From [Mycobacterium] crassicus (GTDB taxonomy: Bacteria > Actinomycetota > Actinomycetes > Mycobacteriales > Mycobacteriaceae): a stretch of 64,000 nucleotides of DNA. The DNA is taken from assembly GCF_020181615.1 (NCBI RefSeq), contig NZ_CP084029.1, positions 3,702,800-3,766,799 of the forward strand. Direction: 5' to 3'. The notes under the pieces were generated by a model. It was not told the DNA's origin, searched no databases, and worked only from the letters and a program-made list of their open reading frames with translations. The stretch's first letter is position 1. Every line of letters starts with the position of its first letter. The position numbers and the translations under genes were made by a program. Below are positions 1-11,021 of this stretch, piece by piece.

Positions 1-34
1 TCGTCGTCGACGGTGGTGTCACCGCCCGGCATCC

Positions 35-1843
35 CTAGCGGGAGCTGCCCTTTCGCAAAAGGGAGGCCTGCAGTTCCGCCATGATCTGGTTGACCTCGTC
101 CTGGCTTGCCGGCGGCGGGGGCTCGGGCAGCGGCCCACGCCATTCGGCCAGCACCGCAAGGTCACCGTCGATGAACTGCCGGCGGCATTGGCTGCGCTGG
201 ATCTTGCCGCTGGAGGTGGTGGGAATCGACAGCGGCGCCACCAGCACCACCGCGGATGCCTCGATGCCGTGATACCGGGTGATGGCAGCACGAACCGTGT
301 CGATGACGCCGTCCAGTTCGGTCGCGGCCGGGTCGACCTCCTGCACCACCACCAGCTGTTCGATGGCGCCCTGCACCGGTGTGGTCGCCATGACGGCACC
401 GCGCCCCGACAGCAGCATCGGATGACTGTCCTGCACGGTGGCCTCGACGTCGTTGGGGTAGTAGTTGTGGCCGTCGATGGAGACGAGGTCCTGGACGCGT
501 CCGGTCACGAAAAGTTCGCCGGCACACAGGAAACCCAGATCCCCGGTGCGCAGGAAGGGCCCCTCACCGGTGTCGGCGACATACCCGGCAAAGGTCTGTG
601 CGGTCTCTTCCGGCCGTCCCCAATAGCCTTGGGCCACACTGGGTCCGGCGACCCAGATCTCGCCGATCTCATCCGTCCCGCACGACTGGCGGGTCACCGG
701 ATCGACGATGACCACCCGTTGTCCATCCTGGGGAGGACCGCAGCCCACCACGGCTGCAGCGCTCGGGTCATCCGGCGCGACGTCGACGGCGCGATGCTCC
801 CCCAGCGCGTCGCGGTCCAGGTGTCGCACCCCGGGTGCGGCGGAGTCCGCTTGACCGGAGACCAGCAGGGTGGCCTCCGCCAGTCCGTACACCGGGGTGA
901 ACGCCTCCAGCCGGAAACCTGCCGGGGCGAAGGCATCGGCGAAGGCCGCCAGCGTCGACGCACGCACCGGTTCCGCACCGATCATGGCGATGGACAGACC
1001 GGACAGATCGAGCGCCGCGCGCTCGGCCGGGGTGCTGCGTTCGACGCACTTGTCGTAGGCGAAGCTCGGTGCCGTGGTGATGTAGGCCCGATGTCGGGAC
1101 ACCGCTTCCAGCCACCGCATCGGGCGCTTGATGAAGGCGGCCGGCGACATCAGCACCGCACTTGCCCCGGCGTACATGATCTCGAGGATCACGCCGATCA
1201 GACCCATGTCATGGTGCGGCGGCAGCCAGTACACCCCGACCCCCGAGTCGTCACCGTTCCAGGCTCGGCGGGTCACCTCCAAGTTGTGCATCAGGTTCCC
1301 GTGCGACAGCACCACACCTTTCGGTGACGTGGTGGAACCCGACGTGTACTGGATCATGGCCGTGGAACCCGGATCGACGGCCGGGGCCACCCAGCTGTCG
1401 GGATCGGCGGTGACCGCGTCCTCGATCACGCACCACCGCAGGGCCCGCCCCTCGACCAGAGCATCGACTCCGGCCTTGATGTTGGCCTGGGTGTCGGCGG
1501 TGGACAGCGCAAAGCCGGCTTGTGCATCGGGGATGACCACCGCCAGGCGTGGCGCCATCTTCTGGTGTACCGGCACCGCGACGGCGCCGGCGTAGAGGCA
1601 GCCGAAATAGCCGGCGATGAAGTCCAGACCGGGACGAACCAGCACCAGTACCCGCTGGCCCGCGGCGCCCTGCTGTTGCAGGGTGGACCCGATCGCTCGG
1701 GCCCTGGTGTCGAGCTCACGGTAGGTCAGCTCGCTCCGGTCTTCTTCATCTCCGTTGTAGGAGAAGCTGAACACGACCTTGTCGCCGTATCGTTCGGCCT
1801 GCCGGCGCAGAAGCTCCACCAAGGTGGGTGTCGACACCCGCAT
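35..1843 (-). CDS. Fatty acyl-AMP ligase (FAAL, FadD-like)
   Basis: Adenylating enzyme of the ANL superfamily, FAAL branch, which activates a fatty acid to the acyl-adenylate for transfer to an acyl carrier. About 602 residues, normal for the family. The ATP-binding loop YTSGSTTSPKG lies near residues 166-176, the VYGLAEATL motif and LRTGDLGFL follow, and the C-terminal TSSGKIQR holds the catalytic lysine near 547. The hinge motif reads GRVQDLVSIDG, with Gln where the two other FAALs in the window have Lys. It is the last gene of the minus-strand cluster PGRS, GjpA-like, FAAL, 60 bases behind its neighbour. Start is uncertain: GTG at 1861, ATG at 1843 or GTG at 1837. AGGGAG abuts the ATG but is well spaced for 1837; alignment with the other FAALs favours 1843 or 1837. 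No polyketide synthase or carrier protein is nearby, so the acceptor is unknown. Confidence 0.88.
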   Translation of the reverse strand: MRVSTPTLVELLRRQAERYGDKVVFSFSYNGDEEDRSELTYRELDTRARAIGSTLQQQGAAGQRVLVLVRPGLDFIAGYFGCLYAGAVAVPVHQKMAPRLAVVIPDAQAGFALSTADTQANIKAGVDALVEGRALRWCVIEDAVTADPDSWVAPAVDPGSTAMIQYTSGSTTSPKGVVLSHGNLMHNLEVTRRAWNGDDSGVGVYWLPPHHDMGLIGVILEIMYAGASAVLMSPAAFIKRPMRWLEAVSRHRAYITTAPSFAYDKCVERSTPAERAALDLSGLSIAMIGAEPVRASTLAAFADAFAPAGFRLEAFTPVYGLAEATLLVSGQADSAAPGVRHLDRDALGEHRAVDVAPDDPSAAAVVGCGPPQDGQRVVIVDPVTRQSCGTDEIGEIWVAGPSVAQGYWGRPEETAQTFAGYVADTGEGPFLRTGDLGFLCAGELFVTGRVQDLVSIDGHNYYPNDVEATVQDSHPMLLSGRGAVMATTPVQGAIEQLVVVQEVDPAATELDGVIDTVRAAITRYHGIEASAVVLVAPLSIPTTSSGKIQRSQCRRQFIDGDLAVLAEWRGPLPEPPPPASQDEVNQIMAELQASLLRKGSSR

Positions 1844-1903
1844 CTCCCTCTGACATGTCACGACCCGACCGTCGTGCCGATGTTCCTCGATTCAGAACAG
1901 ACT

Positions 1904-3049
1904 TTAAAAGAGGTCGCTCCATTGGAAGCCGGCGATCGCGTCGCTCACCTGGGTCCACAGGTCGGTGCCGGCGAAGTCGGTCGCCTCGCCGGCACCCGCG
2001 CCACCGAAGTAGTCATCGGGGACGGTGGGGAACTGGACCCCGGCCCACGGCGGCAGGACTGGGCTGGTGGGGGCACCCTTGCCGTCGCCCGCCTCGTTCC
2101 AGCCCGCGCCGAGCAATTGGGCGGTCAGTTCCGAGAAACTCAGCCACGCTCCTATCGGGCCGACCGCGTGGCCCTCGAAGCCGAGGCTGCCCAGAACCGG
2201 AACACCGAGGATGTTGATGCCGAGGCTGTTGATCATCGAGCCGCCGACAACCGGCACCGATGCCGCGACAGCGCCGGTGGAGTCGAACACCTTCCACGGC
2301 GCATGGGCCACTTCCCCACCGGTGAGCAGCCCGCCGAAGGCGAACTCCAGGTTGTCGATCTGCATGGGCGCCGGCAGCAGACCGGCGTCGTTGATCGCCG
2401 GCAGCAGGAAGTTGAGGTTGAGGGTGGCACCGTTGAAGTAGGCGCCGACCATGTTGGCGATGATCTCGGTGAAACTGTCACCGTCGCTGATGCTGTTCGA
2501 CAGCGCGACCCACGGGGCGATGGACGGGCCCAGCGCGCCCATGATGACGCCGCTCAGCGGCGACGACATGAAGTCGAGGATCGAGTTCACCATGCCGGCA
2601 TCGATGTCCGGCGGCAGGAAGCCGGGAAGCTGGCCCAGCAGCAGGTTGTGGTCGCTCGCGATGGTGAAGGCCGTCGTTGCGGCCTTCGTCGCGTCGTCGG
2701 CGTTGAGCAGATCCCAGGACGAGAACACCGTCTTGATGTTGTCCTGCATCTGCTCGGCCACAGCGGTGACGTTCGTGTCGTTATTGATCAACAGCTGCAT
2801 GAAGCCGACCATGTTGACCAGGCTCTGCTGGAATCCCACGCCGGGCGCCAAGCCGTAGTTGTTGACCAGCTGTGAGAGGTTGGCGGACCCGGCGTTGAAA
2901 GCGTCCTCCCAGGCACCGGTGAGCTGGATCGCCGGGGCCTGGACATTCGCGACCCCGGGCAACGGCACCGCCACCGGAGGCACCGCGATGAGGCTGGCGC
3001 CCGCAATCGCGATACCGGCGGTGACATAGGGCTGAAGGGCTAACTGCAC
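1904..3049 (-). CDS. GjpA-like putative outer-membrane porin (paralogue 1)
   Basis: About 381 residues. The N-terminus has a hydrophobic segment (VTAGIAIAGASLIAVPPVAV) that looks like a signal sequence, followed by an Ala/Asn/Leu/Met-rich body with family landmarks: NNYGLAPGVGFQQ, FLPPDID, SPLSGVIMGALGPSIAPWVA, NSISDGDSFTEI, FNGATLNLNFLLP, FAFGGLLTGG and GGSMINSLGI. These recur in five more genes of the window. I recognise the family as the mycobacterial proteins named after porin GjpA of Gordonia jacobaea; pore function here is unproven. AGGAG directly abuts ATG at 3055 but sits six bases before GTG at 3049, so GTG is taken as start, as in the paralogues. Here the gene lies downstream of its PGRS partner (48-base gap), the reverse of the other units. 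Confidence 0.75.
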   Translation of the reverse strand: MQLALQPYVTAGIAIAGASLIAVPPVAVPLPGVANVQAPAIQLTGAWEDAFNAGSANLSQLVNNYGLAPGVGFQQSLVNMVGFMQLLINNDTNVTAVAEQMQDNIKTVFSSWDLLNADDATKAATTAFTIASDHNLLLGQLPGFLPPDIDAGMVNSILDFMSSPLSGVIMGALGPSIAPWVALSNSISDGDSFTEIIANMVGAYFNGATLNLNFLLPAINDAGLLPAPMQIDNLEFAFGGLLTGGEVAHAPWKVFDSTGAVAASVPVVGGSMINSLGINILGVPVLGSLGFEGHAVGPIGAWLSFSELTAQLLGAGWNEAGDGKGAPTSPVLPPWAGVQFPTVPDDYFGGAGAGEATDFAGTDLWTQVSDAIAGFQWSDLF

Positions 3050-3097
3050 GGCCATCTCCTTAGTGGTTGGTGATCTTCTGGTCTTCAGAGCGCGGGG

Positions 3098-6000
3098 CTA
3101 TCCGGGCTGGCCGTCGGTGCCGGCGGTGCCGGGGGTGCCGGTGCCGGTGGCGGCGCCACCGGTTCCAGCGGCCCCACCGGCCGCACCGGTGCCGGCTGCA
3201 CCGCCGGCACCTGCGTCGCCGGCCGTGCCGCTGGTGCTCGCACCGCCGGCACCACCCGCGGCGCCGTTGCCGCCGTTACCGCCGGTGCCGCCGTCGCCGC
3301 CGTCATAACCGTTGCCGTTGGCGCCCGGGGCGGTACCGCCGTCGCCGCCGTCGCCGCCCTTGCCGGCATTGCCGCCCGCCCCACCCTTGCCTCCGACGCC
3401 ACCGGTCCCGGTGTTGGCGCCGCCGCCGGCACCACCCTTGCCGCCGACACCACCGGCACCGCCGTTGCCGCCGTCGGTCCCGGCCGCCTGCAGATGGTCG
3501 GCACCGGCAGCGCCGGCCGCGCCAACACCACCGGCACCGCCGGCTCCGCCGACGCCACCGTTGCCGCCTGCCCCGGTGTTCCCGTCGGTACCGCCACCGG
3601 TGGCCTTGCCGCCGGCACCACCGTCACCGCTGTGCCCGCCGACCCCACCGATGCCGCCATTACCGCCGGCCAAGCCCTTGCCGGCCGCGTCGACGCCACC
3701 ATGGCCGCCGACACCACCGGCACCGGCGGCACCACCGGTTCCGCCGGCGCCACCGTCACCGGCGGTACCGCCGTCCGAGGCGCCACCGACACCACCGGTA
3801 CCGGCGTTGCCGCCGGCCCCGCCGGTACCGCCGTTGGCACCCGCGGCGGTCGCGGAACTGGTGCCCGCCGCTCCGGCGCCACCGACGCCACCGTTACCGC
3901 CCTTACCGCCGTGACCACCGTCACCGTTGGTGGCGGTGGTGCCGCTGCCGGCGCCGCCCGTACCTGCCTTACCGGCCTCGCCGCCGGCGCCTCCTGCCCC
4001 GCCGTTGCCGGCATTGCCCCCGGCCAGGCCATTACCGGCCGCGTCGACGCCACCCTTGCCACCGGTACCGCCGGCGCCGCCGACACCACCCTTGCCGCCG
4101 GTACCGGCGTTACCGCCGGTCCCGGTGTCCGAACTGCCGCCGTTGCCGCCGGTGCCACCCGCGCCGCCGGTACCGCCGTCCAGGCCGTTGCCGCCGGCTC
4201 CTGCTGCGGGCGCGACGCCGTTGGCGCCGAGGACGCCGTCGGCGCCGGTGCCACCGTTGCCACCGTGGCCGCCGTCGGCTCCGTTGGTGCCGTTACCGCC
4301 GTTACCGCCGTTACCGCCGGCCAGGCCGGTTCCGGCCGCGCCGGTGGTGCCGTTACCGCCGTTGCCGGCGTGGGCGTCGGTCAAGGCACCGGCCGTGGCA
4401 CCGGAGCTGTTGCCGCCGTTACCGCCGTTACCGCCGCCGGCACCGCCGTTACCGCCGGCGCCACCGATGTAGGTGCCGTCACCGCCGTCCCCGGCATTAC
4501 CGCCGGCACCGCCGACGCCGCCGAGGAGGCCCTTGGCCCCGCCGGCCCCACCGGCACCACCGGCACCACCCCAGCTGATCACGCCATTACCGGTGGCCCC
4601 GTCGGCGCCTGCACCGCCGGCACCACCGACACCACCGGCACCACCGGCAATACCGGCACCACCGCCGGCACCGCCCGCGCCACCGGCGCCGGCGTGGCTG
4701 AGGACGGTGCCGGTCGGAGCAGTCGTGACGGAACCATCGTTGGCCCAGCCGGTCGCGGCACCACCGTTACCGCCGCTACCGCCGTCGCTGCCATCGCCCT
4801 GGAGGCCAGCCGCGTTGGCGCCGGCACCGCCGGCACCGCCGGCACCGCCCTGGAATGTGCCGGTGCCGCCGTTCCCGCCATTGCCGCCGGAACCACCGAC
4901 ACCGCCGTCACCGCCGAAGGTCTGAATGGTGTTGCCGCTGGCGAGAGCCGAACCGCCGTTCCCGCCGTTCCCGCCGGCGCCGCCGGTACCTCCGGCGCCG
5001 CCCCTGGCTCCGGCAACGGCTCCGGTGGCGTCACCGCCGTTGCCGCCGTCGGCGCCGCCGCCGCCGGTACCGCCATTGCCACCGAGGTTGGTGCCGTCAC
5101 CGCCGGCGCCACCAACACCACCGGTGCCGCTGGGGCCGTCGGCGGCAACGCCACCGTTACCACCGGTGCCACCGGAACCGCCGGTCAGGCCTTCGCCGCC
5201 GGCGCCGCCGACTCCACCGTTGCCGGCGGTACCGCCGGTATTGGTGGTTGTCGGGTCGCCGGCGGCGCCGCCGTTACCACCCGCGCCGCCGCTGCCACCT
5301 GCTCCAAGGAAGGCGCCGCTGCCATCGGTGGCCGCTTCACCGCCGGCACCACCGGCACCGCCGTTGGCGGCTACCCCGATCTGGCCGCCCTTCCAGAAGT
5401 TGCCGCCGGCCGAACCGCCGTTGCCGCCATGACCGCCGGCACCACCGTTCGGGTTGGCTGCGGTCCCGGCAGCACCGGCACCACCGGTACCGGCCTGTCC
5501 ACCGTTGCCGCCGTTGCCATAGCTGAAACCACTCCGCGTGCCGCCGGCCCCGCCGTTGCCGCCGTTGCCGCCGATCCCGGTGCCGTTGTTGTCAAAGCTG
5601 CCCGCGAGGCCGGCCGCGCCGGCGCCACCGACACCGCCGTTGCCGAAGAACCAGGCAACAGCCTTACCGCCGGCACCACCGTTCCCGCCGTCCGGGTCGG
5701 CTGCGGTAGCGGCCCCGCCGGCACCGCCGGCACCGCCGTTGCCCATATACGTGCCACCGATACCACCGACGCCGCCGTCCACGCCGGCGCCGCCGTCACC
5801 GCCGGCTCCACCGTTGCCGATTCCGAGCGCGTTTCCGCCGTCCCCGCCAGCAACGCCCGCGATGTTGCTGTCCCAGCCGGCCCCACCGTCGCCGAACCAC
5901 AATCCGCCGGCCCCACCGTCCGGGGAATCGACCGTTCCGGCGGCGCCGTCGCCGATCAGGTACTGCCCGGCCATGGTGTTGATGGCGCCGTTGACCATCT

Positions 6001-6340
6001 CACCGAGCGGGTTGTTGATCCACAACTCAAGGCCGGTGTGCAGCGGGGTGTAGAACCATTGGTCGATCAACGTCGTCATGTCGAAGCCGCCCGCGGCGGC
6101 CAGGCCGATGTCGGACGAGAAATCCAGGCCCGATGCGGCGTCCGCCGGGGTGAACCAGTCAGTGAGCCAGTCGAAATCGAAGAGGTCCCCGTCGGCCTGT
6201 GCCTGCGGCGCGGTTGCCAGCGGGGCCATCCCGAACGCCAAAAACGCAGCCATCGTGCTACCGGCACCGACCATCCGGTGACGGCTCCGCCCGCTCCCAC
6301 CCTGAGGGTTGCGATGACTGTTGGTGTGACGACGGCTCAT
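3098..6340 (-). CDS. PE-less PGRS repeat protein with signal peptide (PGRS 1)
   Basis: About 1080 residues. A long basic N-region and a hydrophobic core (AAFLAFGMAPL) ending near QAQA/D at residue 49 form a Sec-type signal peptide; there is no PE domain. A short domain follows with LFDFDWLTDWF, DQWFYTPLHTGLELWINN and [20 protein letters not shown] (LIGDG at 128-132), then [12 protein letters not shown]. The rest, some 930 residues, is Gly-Gly-Ala/Asn repeats typical of PGRS. The [14 protein letters not shown] region corresponds to the GRPLI linker of PE_PGRS proteins. Start ATG at 6340 is preceded by GAGGTGTTCGCAC, a leader shared with the other PGRS genes here. First gene of a cluster with a GjpA-like gene and a FAAL. 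Likely exported to the envelope; molecular role unknown. The repeat makes the opposite strand open, but that is an artefact. Confidence 0.85.
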   Translation of the reverse strand: MSRRHTNSHRNPQGGSGRSRHRMVGAGSTMAAFLAFGMAPLATAPQAQADGDLFDFDWLTDWFTPADAASGLDFSSDIGLAAAGGFDMTTLIDQWFYTPLHTGLELWINNPLGEMVNGAINTMAGQYLIGDGAAGTVDSPDGGAGGLWFGDGGAGWDSNIAGVAGGDGGNALGIGNGGAGGDGGAGVDGGVGGIGGTYMGNGGAGGAGGAATAADPDGGNGGAGGKAVAWFFGNGGVGGAGAAGLAGSFDNNGTGIGGNGGNGGAGGTRSGFSYGNGGNGGQAGTGGAGAAGTAANPNGGAGGHGGNGGSAGGNFWKGGQIGVAANGGAGGAGGEAATDGSGAFLGAGGSGGAGGNGGAAGDPTTTNTGGTAGNGGVGGAGGEGLTGGSGGTGGNGGVAADGPSGTGGVGGAGGDGTNLGGNGGTGGGGADGGNGGDATGAVAGARGGAGGTGGAGGNGGNGGSALASGNTIQTFGGDGGVGGSGGNGGNGGTGTFQGGAGGAGGAGANAAGLQGDGSDGGSGGNGGAATGWANDGSVTTAPTGTVLSHAGAGGAGGAGGGAGIAGGAGGVGGAGGAGADGATGNGVISWGGAGGAGGAGGAKGLLGGVGGAGGNAGDGGDGTYIGGAGGNGGAGGGNGGNGGNSSGATAGALTDAHAGNGGNGTTGAAGTGLAGGNGGNGGNGTNGADGGHGGNGGTGADGVLGANGVAPAAGAGGNGLDGGTGGAGGTGGNGGSSDTGTGGNAGTGGKGGVGGAGGTGGKGGVDAAGNGLAGGNAGNGGAGGAGGEAGKAGTGGAGSGTTATNGDGGHGGKGGNGGVGGAGAAGTSSATAAGANGGTGGAGGNAGTGGVGGASDGGTAGDGGAGGTGGAAGAGGVGGHGGVDAAGKGLAGGNGGIGGVGGHSGDGGAGGKATGGGTDGNTGAGGNGGVGGAGGAGGVGAAGAAGADHLQAAGTDGGNGGAGGVGGKGGAGGGANTGTGGVGGKGGAGGNAGKGGDGGDGGTAPGANGNGYDGGDGGTGGNGGNGAAGGAGGASTSGTAGDAGAGGAAGTGAAGGAAGTGGAATGTGTPGTAGTDGQPG

Positions 6341-6898
6341 GTGCGAACACCTCATTCTGTGAACAGACCTATCCGGCAGTTGAGATCTCTCAGAGAGGTT
6401 ATTAACTTAACTTGAGTTCGAGATTTCGAGCAACGACTTCCGCGAATTTGCCCGAAAATTTTTCAAGATCGACAACACGACGCGCTCCGGTACGGTTTCC
6501 GGGCAGGCTCGCGGGCAGGACATACGACCTTGTTATCGCAGGTGAAGCACCACTCCGGCGACCGCCGGAGCCGTGCCAACGACCGATCGGCGACCCGGCG
6601 GCGTTGTCAACGATCGGCGCAACTCGGCATCCGAGATGGCTCGGGTGTTTTGCGTATTTTGCCGGTTCGTCCCAGTTGACCCGGTCTCGCGGGCCACCCT
6701 CAACTCACAGCCAAAATCAACAATTTCTCAGCTTCAGGATGACCAGCGGTCACTGACCATCCGGACCAACCGGTCAGAAGGTTGCGAAAAAGAGCGATTC
6801 TCGTTGTTGCCGGTAGGTAATTTCGCGGGCCTCCACTTGGCGGAATTGGCCGACCGCCATGCGGCCCGCCCACCCGGCCCGGCATCCGTGACGGGTCG
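6341..6898. other. Intergenic region upstream of PGRS 1
   Basis: About 560 bases between the start of PGRS 1 and the stop of the secreted protein gene, both on the minus strand. The part next to PGRS 1 (about 6385-6475) is unusually AT-rich for this genome and probably holds the cluster promoter. I see no credible gene or gene remnant; the open frames here lack coding character. Confidence 0.5.
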
Positions 6899-7456
6899 TC
6901 AGAACACCCAGCTCTGCGGCGCGGCTATCACGAAGCCGTGGGTCGCCACCGGTCCGCCGACCGCTCCGCCGGCCTGCTGGGGTTCCTTGAGCACACAGAC
7001 CAATTCGGTGGACGGCGGAACGCCGCAGACCATCGACTGGATGGGCGAGAGATTCCAGAACACGATCTTGTGGCCCACCGGAAGCATTGCGGCGGGCGGG
7101 GTTCCGGCGACCAGAGCATCCGGCGGGGCCTCGACGAAACGTGCCGGCGCGCTTCCCTTCCCGTAGATCCCGGGCAGCTCTACCGAGCCGGCGTCCGGCG
7201 GCGATCCCGGAATGTTCCCGGTGCAGCTGATGTCATGGGTGATCCTGCCGTTCCACATCTTGCAGACCAGCCCCGAGTCGGTGGCGAAGACCAGGCTGGA
7301 CACCTTCTGCAGATCGCCGACGGAACCGGGCAGCGGACCGCTGTCGTCGATCAGGGAGTCCACGTCGGGGACCGCCGGCGCCGCACCGGCATTCGGAATC
7401 GGGATGAGCAGTGCCGCCGACATGCCCGCCCATACCCATACCGATGCCCACCGTGC
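6899..7456 (-). CDS. Secreted protein of unknown function (paralogue of 8466-9020)
   Basis: About 185 residues with an N-terminal signal sequence (WAGMSAALLIPIPNAGAA) and a mature part beginning PAVPDVDSLIDDSGPLPGSVGDL. Cys pairs at CKMWNG, DISCTGN, MVCGVPP and LVCVLKE could form disulfides. It is clearly homologous over its length to the gene at 8466-9020: both have LIDDSGPLPG, the SCTGN/TCTGN motif, GHKIVFW/GHKVVFW, the LVCG/VCGVPP block and an identical ending style HGFVIAAPQSWVF. An ATG exists at 7486, but GTG at 7456 gives a signal peptide and length matching the paralogue. Last gene of the minus-strand run glmS, secreted paralogue, DUF4436 protein, this gene. No function is recognised. 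Confidence 0.75.
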   Translation of the reverse strand, partial: ARWASVWVWAGMSAALLIPIPNAGAAPAVPDVDSLIDDSGPLPGSVGDLQKVSSLVFATDSGLVCKMWNGRITHDISCTGNIPGSPPDAGSVELPGIYGKGSAPARFVEAPPDALVAGTPPAAMLPVGHKIVFWNLSPIQSMVCGVPPSTELVCVLKEPQQAGGAVGGPVATHGFVIAAPQSWVF

Positions 7457-7532
7457 CACGAGAAACCCCTGATTCGCCGTAAGCATTCAACCTACGAGCA
7501 GCGTGCACGGAGGTCAACGTCCTGACGAGTCG

Positions 7533-8423
7533 CTATCCGACAGTGGTCTTTTCAACCGGCTCCGGTTTCAGGTCGCGCCACCAGCAGTAGATGAACAGCA
7601 ACATCGACATCACCACCGCGACGATCACCCAGAGCGTGACCGTGGCGTCGATCCAGGATCCGATCGGGGGCGCGTCGGGCAGCGCGTTTCGCAGCGGAAC
7701 CACCGCGAACAGCATGGCCGCGTACCACGTCGTCATCGGCGGCTGGAATTTGCGCCGACCCAGGAATGTGAGCACCGCGACGATGACCGACACCGCGGCC
7801 AGCGCGACCAAGACCCCCATGACGACGGCACCGAACGCCAGCGTGCTCGGAGACCGGTGCAGCGTCACCCGGTACGGGCCGCCCGGTGCGCCGTCGCTGG
7901 GAATGGCAAGCTTCCAACCCGCGATGTGGTCGACGAATGTCGGCGAGATCCGTTCCGGCACTGCGGAGTCGCCGCGGAGGATATCGACGGTGATCGGCCC
8001 GGTCTGGTAGTGATCGAAGGGCCACTTCGCCGAGTTACCGGAGACGGTCAACGGGACCGGGAACTCACCGGGCACCATGCCCTTTATCCAGCTGCGCTTG
8101 GTCGGCGTAACCGCGGAGTGCACCGCGATGCTGAGATCCTCGGTGAGCCCATGGGTGGCCGAATCGAGCAGTTCAGGCCCCGGGGTGATGGCGACCTTGC
8201 CGGTCAGCGTGCCTTTCACCGTCTGGAGATCCTCGAGGTCGATGGTCACGGTCGTTCCATCGGACGCCGCCTGACCTTCGGTGAGTTGGAGCGGGCAGCC
8301 GCATCCCGCTTTCTCGTAGAGGGCGACGGTGACGACGTAGGAGGCGATGAAGAACACCGCCATGGCGAGGATCAGGAGCAGCCTGGGCCGGTTGGTCTGA
8401 ACGGCAGGATCAGTGTTGGACAA
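7533..8423 (-). CDS. DUF4436 family membrane protein
   Basis: About 296 residues. One transmembrane helix near the N-terminus (LLLILAMAVFFIASYVVTVAL) is followed by an extracytoplasmic domain of some 165 residues with CGCPL just outside the membrane, and then three C-terminal hydrophobic helices (AFGAVVMGVLVALAAVSVIV, WYAAMLFAVVPLRNAL, VTLWVIVAVVMSMLLFIYCW) and a short cytosolic tail. This layout is that of the DUF4436 family of actinobacterial membrane proteins, whose function is unknown. It lies between two genes for related secreted proteins with gaps of about 45 bases on each side, so the three probably form one transcript and one functional unit behind glmS. Confidence 0.8.
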   Translation of the reverse strand: MSNTDPAVQTNRPRLLLILAMAVFFIASYVVTVALYEKAGCGCPLQLTEGQAASDGTTVTIDLEDLQTVKGTLTGKVAITPGPELLDSATHGLTEDLSIAVHSAVTPTKRSWIKGMVPGEFPVPLTVSGNSAKWPFDHYQTGPITVDILRGDSAVPERISPTFVDHIAGWKLAIPSDGAPGGPYRVTLHRSPSTLAFGAVVMGVLVALAAVSVIVAVLTFLGRRKFQPPMTTWYAAMLFAVVPLRNALPDAPPIGSWIDATVTLWVIVAVVMSMLLFIYCWWRDLKPEPVEKTTVG

Positions 8424-8465
8424 GCCTGTTCTCCCTCACTCGCGTAGCCCCCGCGGTAGAGAGTG

Positions 8466-9020
8466 TCAGAACACCTGGCTCTGCGGCGCCGAGATGACGA
8501 ATCCGTGCGTCACCGGCGGGCCGCTTTTGGAACCGTTCTCGCGGGCGGCTCTGAGCACGCAGGCCAACTCGGTGCCCTGTGGAATGCCACAGACCAGTGA
8601 TTCGGTGGGCGAGAAGTCCCAGAACACGACCTTGTGGCCGATCTGCAGCATGGTCGTCGGAACCTTCGCGGGATCACCGAGAAGCCCGTCCGGCGCCATC
8701 GGCAGAAACTGCGCCGGGCCGCTGCCGTCGGCGTAGACGGTCCCAAGCCGCACACTGCGGGTTCCCGGCTGCGCTCCCACGAAATTCCCGGTACAGGTCA
8801 CGCTGTGCGTCACTTTCCCGCGGCTCTTGCGGCAGGCCATACCAAAGGGAGTGGTGAACGCCAGGTCCGGGATTCCGGTGAGGTCGCCGACGGCGCCGGG
8901 CAGCGGCCCGCTGTCGTCGATGAGCGGGCCGAGGTCGGGAACATCGTTCGCCGCAACCGCATTCGGTACCGGCGCCAGCACCGCCGTCGCGGCGCACACC
9001 AAGGCCAACAGTTGTCGCAC
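8466..9020 (-). CDS. Secreted protein of unknown function (paralogue of 6899-7456)
   Basis: About 184 residues. A signal peptide (QLLALVCAATAVLAPVPNAVAA) of some 23 residues precedes a mature domain with LIDDSGPLPGAVGDL, VTCTGNFVG, IGHKVVFWDFSP, LVCGIPQGTELACVL and the end HGFVISAPQSQVF. Four or more Cys positions match those of the gene at 6899, suggesting conserved disulfides in an extracytoplasmic protein. The start is GTG at 9020, with GGGAG six bases upstream. It begins only 12 bases after the glmS stop, so it is likely co-transcribed with glmS. Function not recognised. Confidence 0.8.
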   Translation of the reverse strand: MRQLLALVCAATAVLAPVPNAVAANDVPDLGPLIDDSGPLPGAVGDLTGIPDLAFTTPFGMACRKSRGKVTHSVTCTGNFVGAQPGTRSVRLGTVYADGSGPAQFLPMAPDGLLGDPAKVPTTMLQIGHKVVFWDFSPTESLVCGIPQGTELACVLRAARENGSKSGPPVTHGFVISAPQSQVF

Positions 9021-9032
9021 TGAGAACTCCCG

Positions 9033-10901
<1,869 letters not shown>

Positions 10902-10909
10902 AACTGTTC

Positions 10910-10915
10910 AGGGTA
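10910..10915 (-). promoter_or_regulatory. -10 element of glmS
   Basis: On the minus strand TACCCT fits the mycobacterial TANNNT -10 consensus and ends eight bases before the glmS ATG, so transcription would begin at or next to the start codon. Confidence 0.45.
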
Positions 10916-11009
10916 GTGCAACGACGGTCGGCTCCCATAATTCGTGCAGGTCAGCGGGATAGAGCATGGTCCGGGGAGCAAGGTGCACTTGGCCTGATGC
11001 CCGGTGGGT

Positions 11010-11015
11010 TACCGT
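11010..11015 (+). promoter_or_regulatory. -10 element of the Rv3438-like gene
   Basis: TACCGT ends six bases before GTG at 11022. It fits TANNNT spacing for a leaderless mRNA and supports that GTG over the one at 11004, which lies upstream of the element. Confidence 0.4.
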
Positions 11016-11021
11016 CATCGG

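Noticed and set aside
3098..6340. Short regular repeats that might suggest a CRISPR array
   Set aside because: The repeats are imperfect Gly-codon units inside a coding frame, without uniform repeats and spacers, and no cas genes are near.
3494..6415. Very long open frames opposite PGRS genes (also at 20287-23799, 40698-42734, 11941-13524, 3067-4578)
   Set aside because: They are mirror images of GGN repeats: the reverse frames lack stops by composition and encode only low-complexity Ala/Thr/Val, Pro or Arg-rich sequence with no start signal.
6412..7166. Plus-strand open frames in the gap before PGRS 1
   Set aside because: No ribosome-binding site, no recognisable domain, and one runs into the secreted protein gene on the other strand.
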